Shown: positions 47,784 through 57,555 of the stretch, one piece after another
Layout: every line of letters starts with the position of its first letter
Position numbering within the stretch: position 1 is the stretch's first letter
DNA from: Vibrio sp. ES.051
Lineage (GTDB): Bacteria > Pseudomonadota > Gammaproteobacteria > Enterobacterales > Vibrionaceae
Reading direction: 5' to 3'
Assembly (NCBI RefSeq): GCF_002563795.1
Contig: NZ_PDJL01000005.1
Location: 434,001-498,000 of the forward strand
DNA: 64,000 bases
Notes under the pieces: model-generated
Told to the model about the DNA's origin: nothing
Databases searched by the model: none
What the model saw: the letters and a program-made list of their open reading frames with translations, nothing else
Translations under genes and position numbers: made by a program

Positions 47784-49448
47784 ATGCTGGGTCATCTAAG
47801 TGTTAATAATTTTGCGATTGTTAAATCTTTACAACTCGAGCTGTCTAAGGGCATGACCACCATTACAGGTGAAACAGGCGCGGGTAAATCCATTGCTATC
47901 GATGCACTAGGACTCTGCTTAGGTGGACGAGCAGATACTGGTATGGTGCGACAAGGTGAAGAAAAAACCGAAGTTAGCGCTGCTTTTTTACTGGACAGCA
48001 ATCTAAACGCAACGCGTTGGCTAGAAGATAACGATCTGCTTGATGGCAGTGAATGTATTTTGCGTCGCATTATCACAAAAGAAGGCCGCTCAAGAGCCTT
48101 CATTAATGGCAGCCCTGTTCCACTATCACAACTCAAATCTCTAGGGCAGCTACTAATCAATATCCATGGGCAGCACGCACACCATCAATTGATGAAAAGC
48201 GATCATCAAATGGCTATGCTCGATCAATATGCAGGACATTTAAACCTATTAAAAAGCACAAGAAGCGCCTACCAACATTGGCGCCAAGCAGATAATAGCC
48301 TCAAGCAGCTAAAAGAAAATAGCCAGCAGAACCAAGCGCAAAAACAGTTACTTGAATACAAAATCAAAGAACTGAATGAATTATCACTAGATGAAGAAGA
48401 ATTTGCAGAGCTCGAACAAGAACACAAAAGACTATCTAATAGCGGTGAGCTCGCCGCTACCTGCCAGCAAGCCATCGAACTGATTTACGAAGGTGAAGAA
48501 GTCAATGCGCTTGGTATTTTGCAATCGGCCAATCACTCCCTAATTCAATTGGGCGAGTTAGATGAAAAGTTATCCGAGCTACCAAATATGCTTTCAGAAG
48601 CAATGATCCAACTCGAAGAAACGAAGAACGAATTACGTAGTTACTTAGATGGTATTGATGTCGATCCTAGTCGTATGGCCTATGTAGAAACACGCTTTTC
48701 GAAAGTAATGTCTGTTGCACGTAAACATCACGTGATGCCAGAAGAACTATATCAACATCATCAAGATCTTCTAGCCCAAGTAGAAGCGTTAGATTGCTCT
48801 GATGAAAAGTTGGATGAACTGGCTCAAGAAGTAGAACAGAAATATCAAAACTTCTTAACCCAAGCAGAAAGACTACATAAATCACGCAGCCGTTATGCAA
48901 AAGAGTTGAACAAACTCATTACCCAAAGCATGCATGAACTTAGTATGGAAAAGGCCGTCTTCAGAATCGAAGTAAACAGCGATAATGGTCATCCATCTCC
49001 TCTTGGTATGGATAGCGTGTGTTTCTTGGTTTCCACCAACCCGGGTCAGCCGCTACAGCCCATCGCAAAAGTAGCCTCAGGTGGTGAGCTATCACGTATC
49101 TCTCTAGCCATTCAAGTTATTACAGCTCAAAAGGTCGATACTCCTAGCCTTATCTTCGATGAGGTTGATGTGGGGATCAGTGGCCCGACAGCAGCAGTGG
49201 TTGGCAAGATGCTACGAAAACTTGGGGAGTCAACCCAAGTATTATGTGTGACGCACCTTCCTCAAGTCGCAGGTTATGGACACCAACAAATGTTTGTCGC
49301 TAAGCAAACTAAGGCGGGCCAAACAGAAACGCAAATGCATGCCTTAGATGAACAACAACGTGTGGCAGAGTTAGCACGCTTACTCGGTGGTAGCCAGATA
49401 ACAGACTCAACTCTCGCGAATGCCAAAGAGCTACTGATCGCCGCTTAA
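47784..49448 (+). CDS. recN: DNA repair protein RecN
   Basis: SMC-like ATPase acting early in double-strand break repair. The Walker A region is [20 protein letters not shown] (about residues 29-48). Long coiled-coil segments occupy about 150-380. The ABC signature [17 protein letters not shown] and Walker [14 protein letters not shown] are in the C-terminal half, and [11 protein letters not shown] carries the switch His. It has 554 residues. It is controlled by three LexA boxes. Confidence 0.98.
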   Translation: MLGHLSVNNFAIVKSLQLELSKGMTTITGETGAGKSIAIDALGLCLGGRADTGMVRQGEEKTEVSAAFLLDSNLNATRWLEDNDLLDGSECILRRIITKEGRSRAFINGSPVPLSQLKSLGQLLINIHGQHAHHQLMKSDHQMAMLDQYAGHLNLLKSTRSAYQHWRQADNSLKQLKENSQQNQAQKQLLEYKIKELNELSLDEEEFAELEQEHKRLSNSGELAATCQQAIELIYEGEEVNALGILQSANHSLIQLGELDEKLSELPNMLSEAMIQLEETKNELRSYLDGIDVDPSRMAYVETRFSKVMSVARKHHVMPEELYQHHQDLLAQVEALDCSDEKLDELAQEVEQKYQNFLTQAERLHKSRSRYAKELNKLITQSMHELSMEKAVFRIEVNSDNGHPSPLGMDSVCFLVSTNPGQPLQPIAKVASGGELSRISLAIQVITAQKVDTPSLIFDEVDVGISGPTAAVVGKMLRKLGESTQVLCVTHLPQVAGYGHQQMFVAKQTKAGQTETQMHALDEQQRVAELARLLGGSQITDSTLANAKELLIAA

Positions 49449-49459
49449 CGTCAAGTTTA

Positions 49460-49498
49460 CAGAGCGAGTTACTGACACATAATCAGTAACTCGCTCTG
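49460..49498 (+). repeat. Long perfect hairpin after recN
   Basis: CAGAGCGAGTTACTG / CAGTAACTCGCTCTG: 15 paired bases with a 9-base loop, 11 bases after the recN stop. There is no T run after it. It may protect the mRNA 3' end or act as a Rho-linked terminator. The rest of the 49449-49721 gap shows nothing else. Confidence 0.7.
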
Positions 49499-49721
49499 AG
49501 GCTGCTTCAGTGAAGACACTGAGAAGCAAGTAGTCCAACAAACCAGTAAAACTCATCGACAATAACTTCTGTGCACAAACATACGCTCACAACTGTTAAT
49601 AAATGCAACTCAACTCAAAATTCATTGTCAGATTTCCTATCATACGGCGCATAGTTTTTTACATCTGCGTCGAGCTTGTTTATTATCAGCGCAGTATTTT
49701 AAAGGTTACTAAGAAATTATT

Positions 49722-50081
49722 ATGCAATTAAAGAAGTGGTTAGTTGCCGTACCATTAGCAATGACATTGCTGACAGGATGTTCGGTATTAGAAAAACTGG
49801 TTTATCGCATTGATATCAACCAAGGCAACTATGTAGAACAAAGTGCGGTAGATAAATTAAAGTTTGGGATGACTAAAGCACAGGTTCGCTTCGTATTAGG
49901 CTCGCCAATGCTTATCGAAAATGGCTACCCAAACACTTGGTATTACATCTATCATCATACCCCTGGGCACGGAAAGCCTGAACAAAAAGACCTGATCGTC
50001 AACTTCAACGATCAGGGTACATTAGCTGATATTAGTGGTAACTTTCCGAAAAGTGATGCCTTTTACGAGCAAATTCAGTAA
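49722..50081 (+). CDS. bamE: Outer membrane protein assembly factor BamE
   Basis: Lipoprotein of the BAM complex that inserts beta-barrel proteins into the outer membrane. The signal peptide ends in the lipobox LLTGC (Cys20). The mature domain has [20 protein letters not shown] and the family C-terminal [21 protein letters not shown]. It has 119 residues. It is adjacent to recN and the divergent rnfH-ratA pair, the standard order. A terminator follows. Confidence 0.96.
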   Translation: MQLKKWLVAVPLAMTLLTGCSVLEKLVYRIDINQGNYVEQSAVDKLKFGMTKAQVRFVLGSPMLIENGYPNTWYYIYHHTPGHGKPEQKDLIVNFNDQGTLADISGNFPKSDAFYEQIQ

Positions 50082-50092
50082 ACAATTTTTGT

Positions 50093-50122
50093 AAAAGACC
50101 TCCCTATTGGAAGGTCTTTTTT
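50093..50122 (+). terminator. Rho-independent terminator after bamE
   Basis: AAAAGACCT / AGGTCTTTT stem, nine-base loop and T run, 12 bases after the bamE stop. Confidence 0.85.
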
Positions 50123-50274
50123 GCATACCTCTTGCACTTCCGCCAATCAAAATAGTGTTCTAAAATAACGCAGAAACAAGGCTCCTTTCACTCAGCACAT
50201 TTGCTTTATAAATTCGAAAGTTCAACATTGCTTACGTGTCATCAAACAAGCTAGGTGCCCCGTTATTTATTGTA

Positions 50275-50628
50275 TTAATTACTCTTACGCACCGAACTTG
50301 GCCTACCGCCAGTTACAGGATCTGCATTCCCCGCCGCTTTTGCCTGCTCAGCACGTTTACGACGGATCTCTTTTGGATCGGCTAACAATGGTCGATAAAT
50401 TTCGATTCGATCTCTATCACGAACGGTAGCGTCTAACTTTACATTACGGCTAAACACGCCAACTTTGTTTTTAGACAAATCTATTTCTGGGTACAACTCC
50501 AGCACACCGGACTGACGAATAATCTCTTCTACTGTTGCGTGATTATTCACCACTAAGTTAAATACGCGTTGTTCATGGGGAAGCGCGTAAACCACCTCGA
50601 CGTGGATCATGTCCGACTCAATACTCAT
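50275..50628 (-). CDS. RnfH family Ubiquitin-like protein
   Basis: Small protein of the RnfH/RatB (UPF0125) family with a ubiquitin-like beta-grasp fold. The family pattern is [19 protein letters not shown], with a conserved [20 protein letters not shown] followed by IYRPL. It has 117 residues and a basic C-terminus ([12 protein letters not shown]). It overlaps the ratA stop by about 11 bases, so the two are co-translated. Its function is not firmly known in this context. Confidence 0.9.
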   Translation of the reverse strand: MSIESDMIHVEVVYALPHEQRVFNLVVNNHATVEEIIRQSGVLELYPEIDLSKNKVGVFSRNVKLDATVRDRDRIEIYRPLLADPKEIRRKRAEQAKAAGNADPVTGGRPSSVRKSN

Positions 50629-51061
50629 AACACTCGTACACCTGTTTTGCCCGTTTGGTAAATGCGTTAACCATATTATGGGTTAGCTCGTTAAAAACTT
50701 TACCGAAAGCCATTTCAATCATTTTACTAGAGAATTCAAACTCTAGTTTCAATTCAACCTTACAGGCTTGTTCATCCAGTGCAGTAAAAATCCAACCACC
50801 TCGTAACGTTTTGAACGGTCCATCGACCAAGTTCATCATAATGGCTTGCCCGGGAATAAGCTCATTTGAGGTGGTGAACGTTTTGCTGATACCAGCTTTC
50901 GCCACATCGACAGAAGCCACCATACCATTACCCGAAGACTCAATGATCCTAGAGCCTGAGCAACCAGGCAGAAAATCAGGGTACTTAGCAATATCATTGA
51001 CCAGATTAAACATCTGTTCTGCGCTAAAAGACACCAATGCAGAACGAGTGACCTGCTTCAT
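50618..51061 (-). CDS. ratA: RatA/Coq10 family START-domain protein
   Basis: Polyketide cyclase / SRPBCC-fold protein. E. coli RatA was described as a toxin that blocks 70S assembly; homologues also belong to the Coq10 ubiquinone-binding group, so the true role may be lipid or quinone binding. Visible features are the N-terminal [34 protein letters not shown] and the C-terminal helix [20 protein letters not shown]. It has 147 residues. It is paired with rnfH and divergent from smpB. Confidence 0.9.
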   Translation of the reverse strand: MKQVTRSALVSFSAEQMFNLVNDIAKYPDFLPGCSGSRIIESSGNGMVASVDVAKAGISKTFTTSNELIPGQAIMMNLVDGPFKTLRGGWIFTALDEQACKVELKLEFEFSSKMIEMAFGKVFNELTHNMVNAFTKRAKQVYECYEY

Positions 51062-51176
51062 ACATACTCCTATCGATACATGTACAGACTTAAGCTCATG
51101 CCAATTTTACTTTTATTCCACGATTGCGCAAATAAAGGATTTCCTATCCGATATCCAATCCGTATAATGGTCTATT

Positions 51177-51662
51177 ATGGCAAAGAAAAAAACGAAGCAA
51201 AAAGCGGGTAGTAACACTATCGCGCTAAATAAAAAAGCTCGCCACGAATATTTCATTGATGATGAAATCGAAGCTGGCTTGGAGCTCCAAGGTTGGGAAG
51301 TGAAAGCCCTTCGCCAAGGTAAAGCCAATATTTCCGAAAGTTACGTATTTATGCGTGACGGTGAAGCCTTTGTGAGTGGCATGACAATCACTCCTTTAAA
51401 TCAGGCATCGACACACGTAGTGGCGAACCCTACTCGTGTGCGTAAACTACTAATGAGTCGTCGTGAGTTAGACAACGTATTTGGACGTGTTAACCGTGAA
51501 GGAATGACATTAACGGCACTCTCTCTGTACTGGTCTCGCTCTTGGGTGAAACTAAAAATTGGTATAGCTAAAGGTAAAAAGCTACACGACAAGCGTACAG
51601 ATCTTAAAGAAAAAGATTGGGCAAGGGAAAAAGCACGCGTAATGAAGAGCACACTGCGTTAA
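51177..51662 (+). CDS. smpB: SsrA-binding protein SmpB
   Basis: tmRNA-binding protein required for trans-translation. Family blocks: [40 protein letters not shown], and the C-terminal basic helix [21 protein letters not shown]. It has 161 residues. It is located 66 bases before its RNA partner ssrA. Confidence 0.98.
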   Translation: MAKKKTKQKAGSNTIALNKKARHEYFIDDEIEAGLELQGWEVKALRQGKANISESYVFMRDGEAFVSGMTITPLNQASTHVVANPTRVRKLLMSRRELDNVFGRVNREGMTLTALSLYWSRSWVKLKIGIAKGKKLHDKRTDLKEKDWAREKARVMKSTLR

Positions 51663-51728
51663 TCTTGACCACTTAAACGCATAGTACTGGACAGGCAATG
51701 CTTTTCTGTTACTATGCCAACATTACCT

Positions 51729-52096
51729 GGGGCTGATTTAGGATTCGACGGGAATTCAGAAGTCTGAGGTGCATGCCGAGGTGCGGTAGGCCTCGTTAAC
51801 AAACCGCAAAAAAATAGTCGCAAACGACGAAAACTACGCACTAGCAGCTTAATAACCTGCTCAGAGCTCTCTCGCCCTAGCTTCCGCACGTAAGACGGGG
51901 AATAACGAGAGATCAAACCCAAACGCGCTAGCCCGGATTCTCCCGCCTGAGAGATGAAAGGCGAATTCTAATTCAGGCTAGTCATTCATTAGCGTGTCGG
52001 TTCGCAGATGGGTGGCGAAATTAAAGATCGACTAAGCATGTAGTACCAATGATGAAAGGTTTTCGGACGCGGGTTCAACTCCCGCCAGCTCCACCA
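51729..52096 (+). ncRNA. ssrA: Transfer-messenger RNA (ssrA)
   Basis: Rescues stalled ribosomes with SmpB. The 5' end GGGGCTGATTTAGGATTCGA and the 3' end GGGTTCAACTCCCGCCAGCT followed by CCACCA form the tRNA-like domain with an encoded CCA. The tag frame runs from 51820 to 51852 and encodes ANDENYALAA with resume codon GCA and stop TAA. The size of about 368 bases is normal. The 3' end is the attachment site of the adjacent integrase-bearing island. Confidence 0.97.
52070..52096 (+). other. Probable island attachment site (attL) in the ssrA 3' end
   Basis: A P4-type integrase gene begins about 165 bases downstream in the same direction, the usual arrangement for islands inserted into the tmRNA 3' end. 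The T-arm/acceptor segment of ssrA would be the recombination target. No second copy of the segment was seen before the window end, so attR probably lies beyond 64 kb; the exact core is therefore unknown. Confidence 0.5.
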
Positions 52097-52107
52097 ATTC
52101 AACATCT

Positions 52108-52133
52108 AAAGACGTCTCAGGACGTCTTTTTTT
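52108..52133 (+). terminator. Rho-independent terminator after ssrA
   Basis: AAAGACGTC / GACGTCTTT stem with loop TCAG and seven T residues, 12 bases after the CCA end. If the attachment core ends at CCA, the terminator belongs to the island side. Confidence 0.85.
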
Positions 52134-52261
52134 GTATCTAAATCAATGTAAAATCAATAACTTAGCATCCCATAGTATCTCAAGGTGTTTCACTACATCT
52201 TTGACTTTTAGTAACCATTGTAGGAACCTTAGTATTGTGTTCCTTACTTTTGGTTCCTAAC

Positions 52262-53500
52262 ATGCCTAGACAAACGAAACCGCTCACAGCAACAGAAGTC
52301 AAAAACGCGAAGTCCAAAGAGAAAGAATACAGTCTCGTTGACGGACAAGGCCTGAAATTAAGAGTTCTACCCAGTGGCTCTAAACAATGGCAACTTAATT
52401 ACTACCGCCCAACAAACAGAAAGCGCGCCAATCTCAACTTAGGACGCTACCCTGATGTTTCTCTTGTACAAGCGAGAAAAAGTGCTCAAGAAGCAAGAGA
52501 GCTGATCGCACAAGACATAGATCCTCAAGAACACAAAAAGAAAAAACTACAGGAACATATAGAAGTTCATGAGCATACATTTTTGAATGTGTCTAAAGAG
52601 TGGTTTGAAATCAAGAAACACAATGTTACTTCTGACTATGCTGTTGATATCTGGCGCTCTCTTGAACTACATATTTTTCCTTATCTATCCGATACACCAG
52701 TTAAACAAATTACAGCACCACAAGTTGTAGATCTCCTCAGACCCATAGAGGCCAAAGGCAGCCTTGAGACCGTTAAGCGACTAATTCAGCGCCTTAATGA
52801 GGTCATGGGGTATGCTGCTAACTGTGGCTTTATTCCGGCCAGCCCACTTAAAGATATTCATAAAGTATTCAAAAAACCAAAAAAAGAACATATGGCAGCA
52901 CTGACACCCGCAGAACTACCAGAGCTTATGGGGGCGATTGCCAATGCCAATATAAAGCGCACTACCCGCTGCTTACTTGAGTGGCAATTACACACCATGA
53001 CACGCCCTTCTGAAACCTCAGGCGCAAAATGGGATGAGATTGAGTGGGAAGAAAAGATATGGACTATTCCAGCCGAGAGAATGAAAAAAAGAAGAGAGCA
53101 CCGCATCCCGCTCACAGAGCAGATGCTGGCGCTACTAGAAGTAATGAATCCGATAAGCGGCCATCGTGAATTTATCTTTCCTTCAGATCGCGATCCAAAG
53201 AAACCATGTAACAGCCAAACTGCAAATATGGCTCTGAAACGTATGGGATTTGCAGGAAGATTAGTTAGCCACGGTCTACGCTCTCTAGCGAGCACCACTC
53301 TCAATGAACAAGGCTTTGACCGTGACTTAATCGAGGCATCACTAGCCCACGTTGATGATAACCAAGTACGTAGTGCTTATAACCGTACTGACTATCTTGA
53401 ACGCCGCCGACCAATGATGAGCTGGTGGAGCGGACATATAGAAGAGGCCGCCAAAGGCAGCCTCTCTGTAACGGGAACTAAACAGTTGAAAGTTATCTAA
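52262..53500 (+). CDS. Tyrosine-type integrase (P4-like, DUF4102 N-terminal domain)
   Basis: Site-specific recombinase that would insert and excise the island at ssrA. The N-terminal arm-binding domain (about residues 1-90) reads YSLVDGQGLKLRVLPSGSKQ. The catalytic domain (about 205-395) shows the first Arg in TRPSETSGAKW, HGLRS (His-x-x-Arg) and the nucleophile Tyr in SAYNRTDYLERRRPMMSWW. The ATG at 52262 gives 412 residues; an upstream in-frame ATG at 52235 adds nine. The catalytic residues are complete, so it may be active. It converges on hsdM. Confidence 0.92.
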   Translation: MPRQTKPLTATEVKNAKSKEKEYSLVDGQGLKLRVLPSGSKQWQLNYYRPTNRKRANLNLGRYPDVSLVQARKSAQEARELIAQDIDPQEHKKKKLQEHIEVHEHTFLNVSKEWFEIKKHNVTSDYAVDIWRSLELHIFPYLSDTPVKQITAPQVVDLLRPIEAKGSLETVKRLIQRLNEVMGYAANCGFIPASPLKDIHKVFKKPKKEHMAALTPAELPELMGAIANANIKRTTRCLLEWQLHTMTRPSETSGAKWDEIEWEEKIWTIPAERMKKRREHRIPLTEQMLALLEVMNPISGHREFIFPSDRDPKKPCNSQTANMALKRMGFAGRLVSHGLRSLASTTLNEQGFDRDLIEASLAHVDDNQVRSAYNRTDYLERRRPMMSWWSGHIEEAAKGSLSVTGTKQLKVI

Positions 53501-53573
53501 ATTTAACCGACAAAGATAAATAACAAAGGCTGCACCACTTTACTTGTGTATGCAGCCTGTAACAGATTACAAA

Positions 53574-55220
53574 CTATTGCAATCTAGGTAACGGAGGCAA
53601 GCCAAGTTCTTTAAGGAAGCTATTATGTTTGTCTAAAGCTTCATTAATATCTTTTTCAATATCAACGAGCTTCTTATGCTCTGCGTGTAAATCCACCTTA
53701 GGTTCAGCTTTAGCCGTACTTACATATCGCGAGATATTCAAGTTGAAATCATTCTTCTCGATCTCTTCCATTGAAACTCGGCGAGAATAGCGTTCCTCTT
53801 GATCTCTAAACCTATAGGTATCGACTATCTTTTGAATATCTTCTGGGCGAAGCTTATTCTGACGCTTACCCTTTTCGAAGTTCTCTTCATCACTAGCATT
53901 GATAAACAAAACATCATCATACTTCTTACATTTTTTGAGCACTAGAATGCAGACAGGGATACCTGTTGAGAAGAACAGATTCGAAGGTAGACCAATAACC
54001 GTGTCAATGTGCCCATCTTTTAATAGCTTGCTGCGTATGCGTTGTTCCGCTCCACCTCTAAACAAAACACCATGAGGCAGGATAATAGCCATCGTGCCTT
54101 CGTCACTTAAAAAGTGGAAACCATGCAGTAGAAAAGCAAAATCAGCAGCAGATTTAGGAGCTATACCATGGTTCTTGAAACGAAAATCTTCTTTAAACTC
54201 GGCTCTATCTGATTCCCATCGATAACTAAATGGTGGGTTAGCGACTACAGCATCAAACTTAAGCTTTTTAGCTGGGTTCTTTTCATTAAGTAGATCCCAG
54301 TCATTAAATAACGTATCACCATGAAAAATATCAAATTCTGTATCCTTTACTCCATGAAGCAACATGTTCATGCGAGCTAAGTTATAGGTAGTGATATTTT
54401 TTTCTTGTCCGTAAATCTTACCGATGCTACCACCAGCAGACGTGATATGTTTACGCACATTCAATAACAAAGAACCTGAACCACAAGTAAAGTCCAATAC
54501 TCGGTTTAAGTTCTTCTTTTTACCCATCTTTGGTTCTTGGCTGTCTAATGTGACAATTTCTGAGAGGATAGTTGATATTGGTTGCGGTGTATAAAACTCC
54601 CCAGCTTTCTTACCACCGTTGGCAGCAAACTCACCAATCAGGTATTCGTAAGCATCCCCTAAAATATCAGTATCAGTGGAAAACTGAGCAATACCTTCAG
54701 AAACCTTTTGGATAATAGTACATAGCTTTGCATTGCGATCTGATGGCTTTTTCCCTAACTTTTCTGAGTTTAAGTTTATCTCAGAGAACAAGCCTTGAAA
54801 GCTACTGTTAAAACTTTCGTTTTCAATGTACTTAAATCCTTCTTCTAACGTTTTGAGCAACTCATCATCTTGAACTCTCGCCATTTCAGCGATACTTGAC
54901 CATAAATGCTCAGGCTTAATAATGTAATGCAATTTACGGCGCATTTGCGTTTCAAAAAATGAGATGTCATCAGGGTTTTCGTCATACCACACTTCCAACG
55001 GGTTAGACATTTTTAGATCCCTAAGTACATCTTTAGGCAAATCAAGGTAGTCTTTCCCTAACTCTTTCTTAGCTGCGGCTTCAAAGTTATCGGATAAGTA
55101 ACGTAAAAACAGAAAGGAAAGCATATAATCACGGAAATCATCAGCATTCATTGCTCCACGCAAAGTGTCCGCGATATCCCACAGAGTTTTACCTAATTTA
55201 TTTAATTGCTCTTGAGTCAT
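53574..55220 (-). CDS. hsdM: Type I restriction-modification system methyltransferase subunit HsdM
   Basis: N6-adenine methyltransferase subunit acting with HsdS. The N-terminal HsdM helical domain starts LGKTLWDIADTLRGAMNADD. The SAM-binding motif I is DFTCGSGSLLL (about residue 242) and the catalytic motif IV is NPPF (VVANPPFSYRW, about 330). A C-terminal helix (about 500-548) is suited to HsdS contact. It has 548 residues. It is the last gene of hsdR-hsdS-ATPase-hsdM on the minus strand, 11 bases after the ATPase gene. All key motifs are intact, so methylation is probably functional if expressed. Confidence 0.95.
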   Translation of the reverse strand: MTQEQLNKLGKTLWDIADTLRGAMNADDFRDYMLSFLFLRYLSDNFEAAAKKELGKDYLDLPKDVLRDLKMSNPLEVWYDENPDDISFFETQMRRKLHYIIKPEHLWSSIAEMARVQDDELLKTLEEGFKYIENESFNSSFQGLFSEINLNSEKLGKKPSDRNAKLCTIIQKVSEGIAQFSTDTDILGDAYEYLIGEFAANGGKKAGEFYTPQPISTILSEIVTLDSQEPKMGKKKNLNRVLDFTCGSGSLLLNVRKHITSAGGSIGKIYGQEKNITTYNLARMNMLLHGVKDTEFDIFHGDTLFNDWDLLNEKNPAKKLKFDAVVANPPFSYRWESDRAEFKEDFRFKNHGIAPKSAADFAFLLHGFHFLSDEGTMAIILPHGVLFRGGAEQRIRSKLLKDGHIDTVIGLPSNLFFSTGIPVCILVLKKCKKYDDVLFINASDEENFEKGKRQNKLRPEDIQKIVDTYRFRDQEERYSRRVSMEEIEKNDFNLNISRYVSTAKAEPKVDLHAEHKKLVDIEKDINEALDKHNSFLKELGLPPLPRLQ

Positions 55221-55231
55221 AACTTTCCCGT

Positions 55232-56302
55232 TTAAAATTTGAAATGATACATTTCAATTAACTTATTAAATATCTTTTTAAAATCAGACTGCTCAGCTTC
55301 ATTCATCATTTCAGTTTGATAATAATATGGTGTTTTGTGTGAATGCGTATTAACAAGCTCCATTAATGATTCAACTTCTTCGAATCCTAACTTCCCTAGA
55401 ACTCGTCCTGAACTACCACTACCCTGAAATGACGAAATATTTTCTAAAAGCTGCCTAAGTAATGCGAAATGATAGGTATAAAGCTGATCATTTATAGCTT
55501 CACTAAGAACTTGGAGTAAGTGTAAATGATAGAGAAACACATTTTTCTTTGTTTCTTCTAACACTATATCGTCACCAGACCGTTTTAATATTCGGCACGT
55601 CGTCAAGTTTCTATAACGCCCGCTTTTGTCACTATTAAATAAACGATTAGCCAAAATAGAAAACAAACCTATATGATGAGTTGTTATTATTATCTTCTTT
55701 CTTTCATAGTGGGATTCTATTTGACTAAAAATAGTATCTGCCGTAATGAATATGTTATTCTCATCTAAACTAGATACAGGATCATCAATAAAAACATGAG
55801 CATCCTGTTCATCAGCCCAACCATCGACATCAAGTAGTGCCAGATAAAAACACCATATAAAAATACTTTCCTCACCTCTAGAAATTTTTATAGGGTTATT
55901 CTTTTCTTCATCATCCAAAGTATAGAAACTTATAGACTCTATACCTTTTTCAATATCTTCGAACAGATTCAATTCAAACTTAAATCTGGCATTATATAAC
56001 GCCAGCTTACTTTCAATCACCTGAGGATCATCAGAAATAAAACTATGAAATCGATTTAGATTACTTGGTAAAAGTAACAACTTTACATCTACACCATCAT
56101 TTCCTTCATCATTATCCCACCTAAATAGATCCTCACTGTAAGCATTATAATAAACTCCTGCATGCTCACCATTATTTAACTGCTTTGTAATATTCTTATA
56201 AGCAACAGATAGCTGAGTTTTCCCTGTACCATTGAAAGCATAAATAAGGATTATTGGATACTTCATCTCTTGTATCTGATTAGCAACATTTAATAAACTC
56301 AT
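55232..56302 (-). CDS. ABC-type ATPase with PrrC-like anticodon nuclease signature, inside the hsd operon
   Basis: I read this as a PrrC-type protein. The nucleotide-binding domain has Walker A FNGTGKT (23-29), an ABC-signature-like SRGEES (141-146), Walker B with D-loop FIDDPVSSLD (171-180) and a switch His (209/210). The C-terminal part holds Arg283-x3-Glu287 and His320/His322. E. coli PrrC, which cuts tRNA-Lys, has a proposed Arg-x3-Glu ... His triad with nearly the same spacing (Glu to His 32; here 33 or 35). It has 356 residues (PrrC 396). The ATG overlaps the hsdS stop (ATGA). The sequence is AT-rich compared with the core genes. Alternative: another AAA defence ATPase without tRNase activity. 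Confidence 0.6.
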   Translation of the reverse strand: MSLLNVANQIQEMKYPIILIYAFNGTGKTQLSVAYKNITKQLNNGEHAGVYYNAYSEDLFRWDNDEGNDGVDVKLLLLPSNLNRFHSFISDDPQVIESKLALYNARFKFELNLFEDIEKGIESISFYTLDDEEKNNPIKISRGEESIFIWCFYLALLDVDGWADEQDAHVFIDDPVSSLDENNIFITADTIFSQIESHYERKKIIITTHHIGLFSILANRLFNSDKSGRYRNLTTCRILKRSGDDIVLEETKKNVFLYHLHLLQVLSEAINDQLYTYHFALLRQLLENISSFQGSGSSGRVLGKLGFEEVESLMELVNTHSHKTPYYYQTEMMNEAEQSDFKKIFNKLIEMYHFKF

Positions 56303-57555
56303 ATAGCTAACTCCTTAAATGAAGGAAATAAACGTTGCATCAAACCTAACTTATAGTTTTTAAGAGTTTCAATTTTCACAGATTCAAATTTAATTAAATC
56401 ATCTATAGAATTTAAAACATCAGCAATTTTTTTTTGCTCTTCAATTGTAGGTTTAGGCACTACCACACTATTAACAATATCACTACTTATATTTTGAACA
56501 ATACCACCAGCAGCTAATTTCTTGTACTGATCTTGAATATAATTAGAGTTTAACACTTGAAGTAAATACTGCTTATCAAAAAAATCCTCATATTCCCTCA
56601 GGACAAACCAACCATCATAAATATAACCATCAATATCCAGTTGATAGGTTGAACCATAACTCATAGAGTTCGCTAAAATAAGTTCACCTTTTTTTACATA
56701 TCTAGACTTACTTGCACCATCTGGTGTTATCCTTTGTGACACGCTTCTTATTATAAAATCACTAATCTGACTAGTATCACCTATTTTAATCCAATTAACT
56801 CCGCAATTACTTTTGGTTATATATTCACTTATTGGTCTCGGCGAACTTCCTCTAAATAGTTTTATGTATGTGGAAAATTTCTTAGTTTCCCAGCTCTTAT
56901 CAAATCCAATAAGCCTTAACTCAGGTACATCCCGCCCCTCAGTAGGAAAAAGTTTTTGCATTAAACCTTTTTTGTGCAATTTTAACGAATCTAATTTTTT
57001 AGTATTTGTAGTAATCACGTCATCTAATGAAGATAAACATTCGGCAATCTTGGTTTGCTCTTCTCGTTCAGGCACAAATACAGGGTAATTTCGAATAGAT
57101 TCAATATCACCTCTCGGCATTTTTACGCCTTTAGCGCTACTCATCATATAATCAATGAAGTTATCATTTTTCAGCAAATATAATAAATACAAAGAGTTAA
57201 CATCCGAACCTGCACGAATTACCAGTATATCATTGGACGCTGCACCAGCTTTATCTGCATGCCAGACTTTTTTAAGGTATGGACGAATATTGGAAATTAA
57301 GACATCATTATTTTTATATAATGTAAAGCTACCAGATGGCGGTAATTTTGAGGCAGTTATTACACCTTGATAGTCAGGTAAAATATTTTCAGTACTTATA
57401 TAGGTATCTAACGTTAGGCTGGATACTTTTCCTTTTTCCTTAACAAAAGTAGCAACTTTGGGGTCTGACAATTTTTTCTGATTCCACTCAGATCCATCTT
57501 TAAATTCCAAAAACCGCAATTGAGGCAGCCCTTTCTTAAAGTATTGCTTACTCAT
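56299..57555 (-). CDS. hsdS: Type I restriction-modification specificity subunit HsdS
   Basis: Recognises the bipartite DNA target for HsdM and HsdR. Two target-recognition domains (about residues 15-150 and 220-360) are separated by conserved helices. The repeated helix ends KKGLMQKLFP (central) and KLGLMQRLFPS (C-terminal), and EEQTKIAECLSSLDDVI mirrors IEEQKKIADVLNSIDDLI, the internal duplication typical of HsdS. The ATG at 57555 overlaps the hsdR stop by 8 bases and gives 418 residues; an upstream in-frame start at 57579 lies inside hsdR. It is followed by the ATPase with ATGA overlap. The frame is intact. Confidence 0.93.
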   Translation of the reverse strand: MSKQYFKKGLPQLRFLEFKDGSEWNQKKLSDPKVATFVKEKGKVSSLTLDTYISTENILPDYQGVITASKLPPSGSFTLYKNNDVLISNIRPYLKKVWHADKAGAASNDILVIRAGSDVNSLYLLYLLKNDNFIDYMMSSAKGVKMPRGDIESIRNYPVFVPEREEQTKIAECLSSLDDVITTNTKKLDSLKLHKKGLMQKLFPTEGRDVPELRLIGFDKSWETKKFSTYIKLFRGSSPRPISEYITKSNCGVNWIKIGDTSQISDFIIRSVSQRITPDGASKSRYVKKGELILANSMSYGSTYQLDIDGYIYDGWFVLREYEDFFDKQYLLQVLNSNYIQDQYKKLAAGGIVQNISSDIVNSVVVPKPTIEEQKKIADVLNSIDDLIKFESVKIETLKNYKLGLMQRLFPSFKELAI

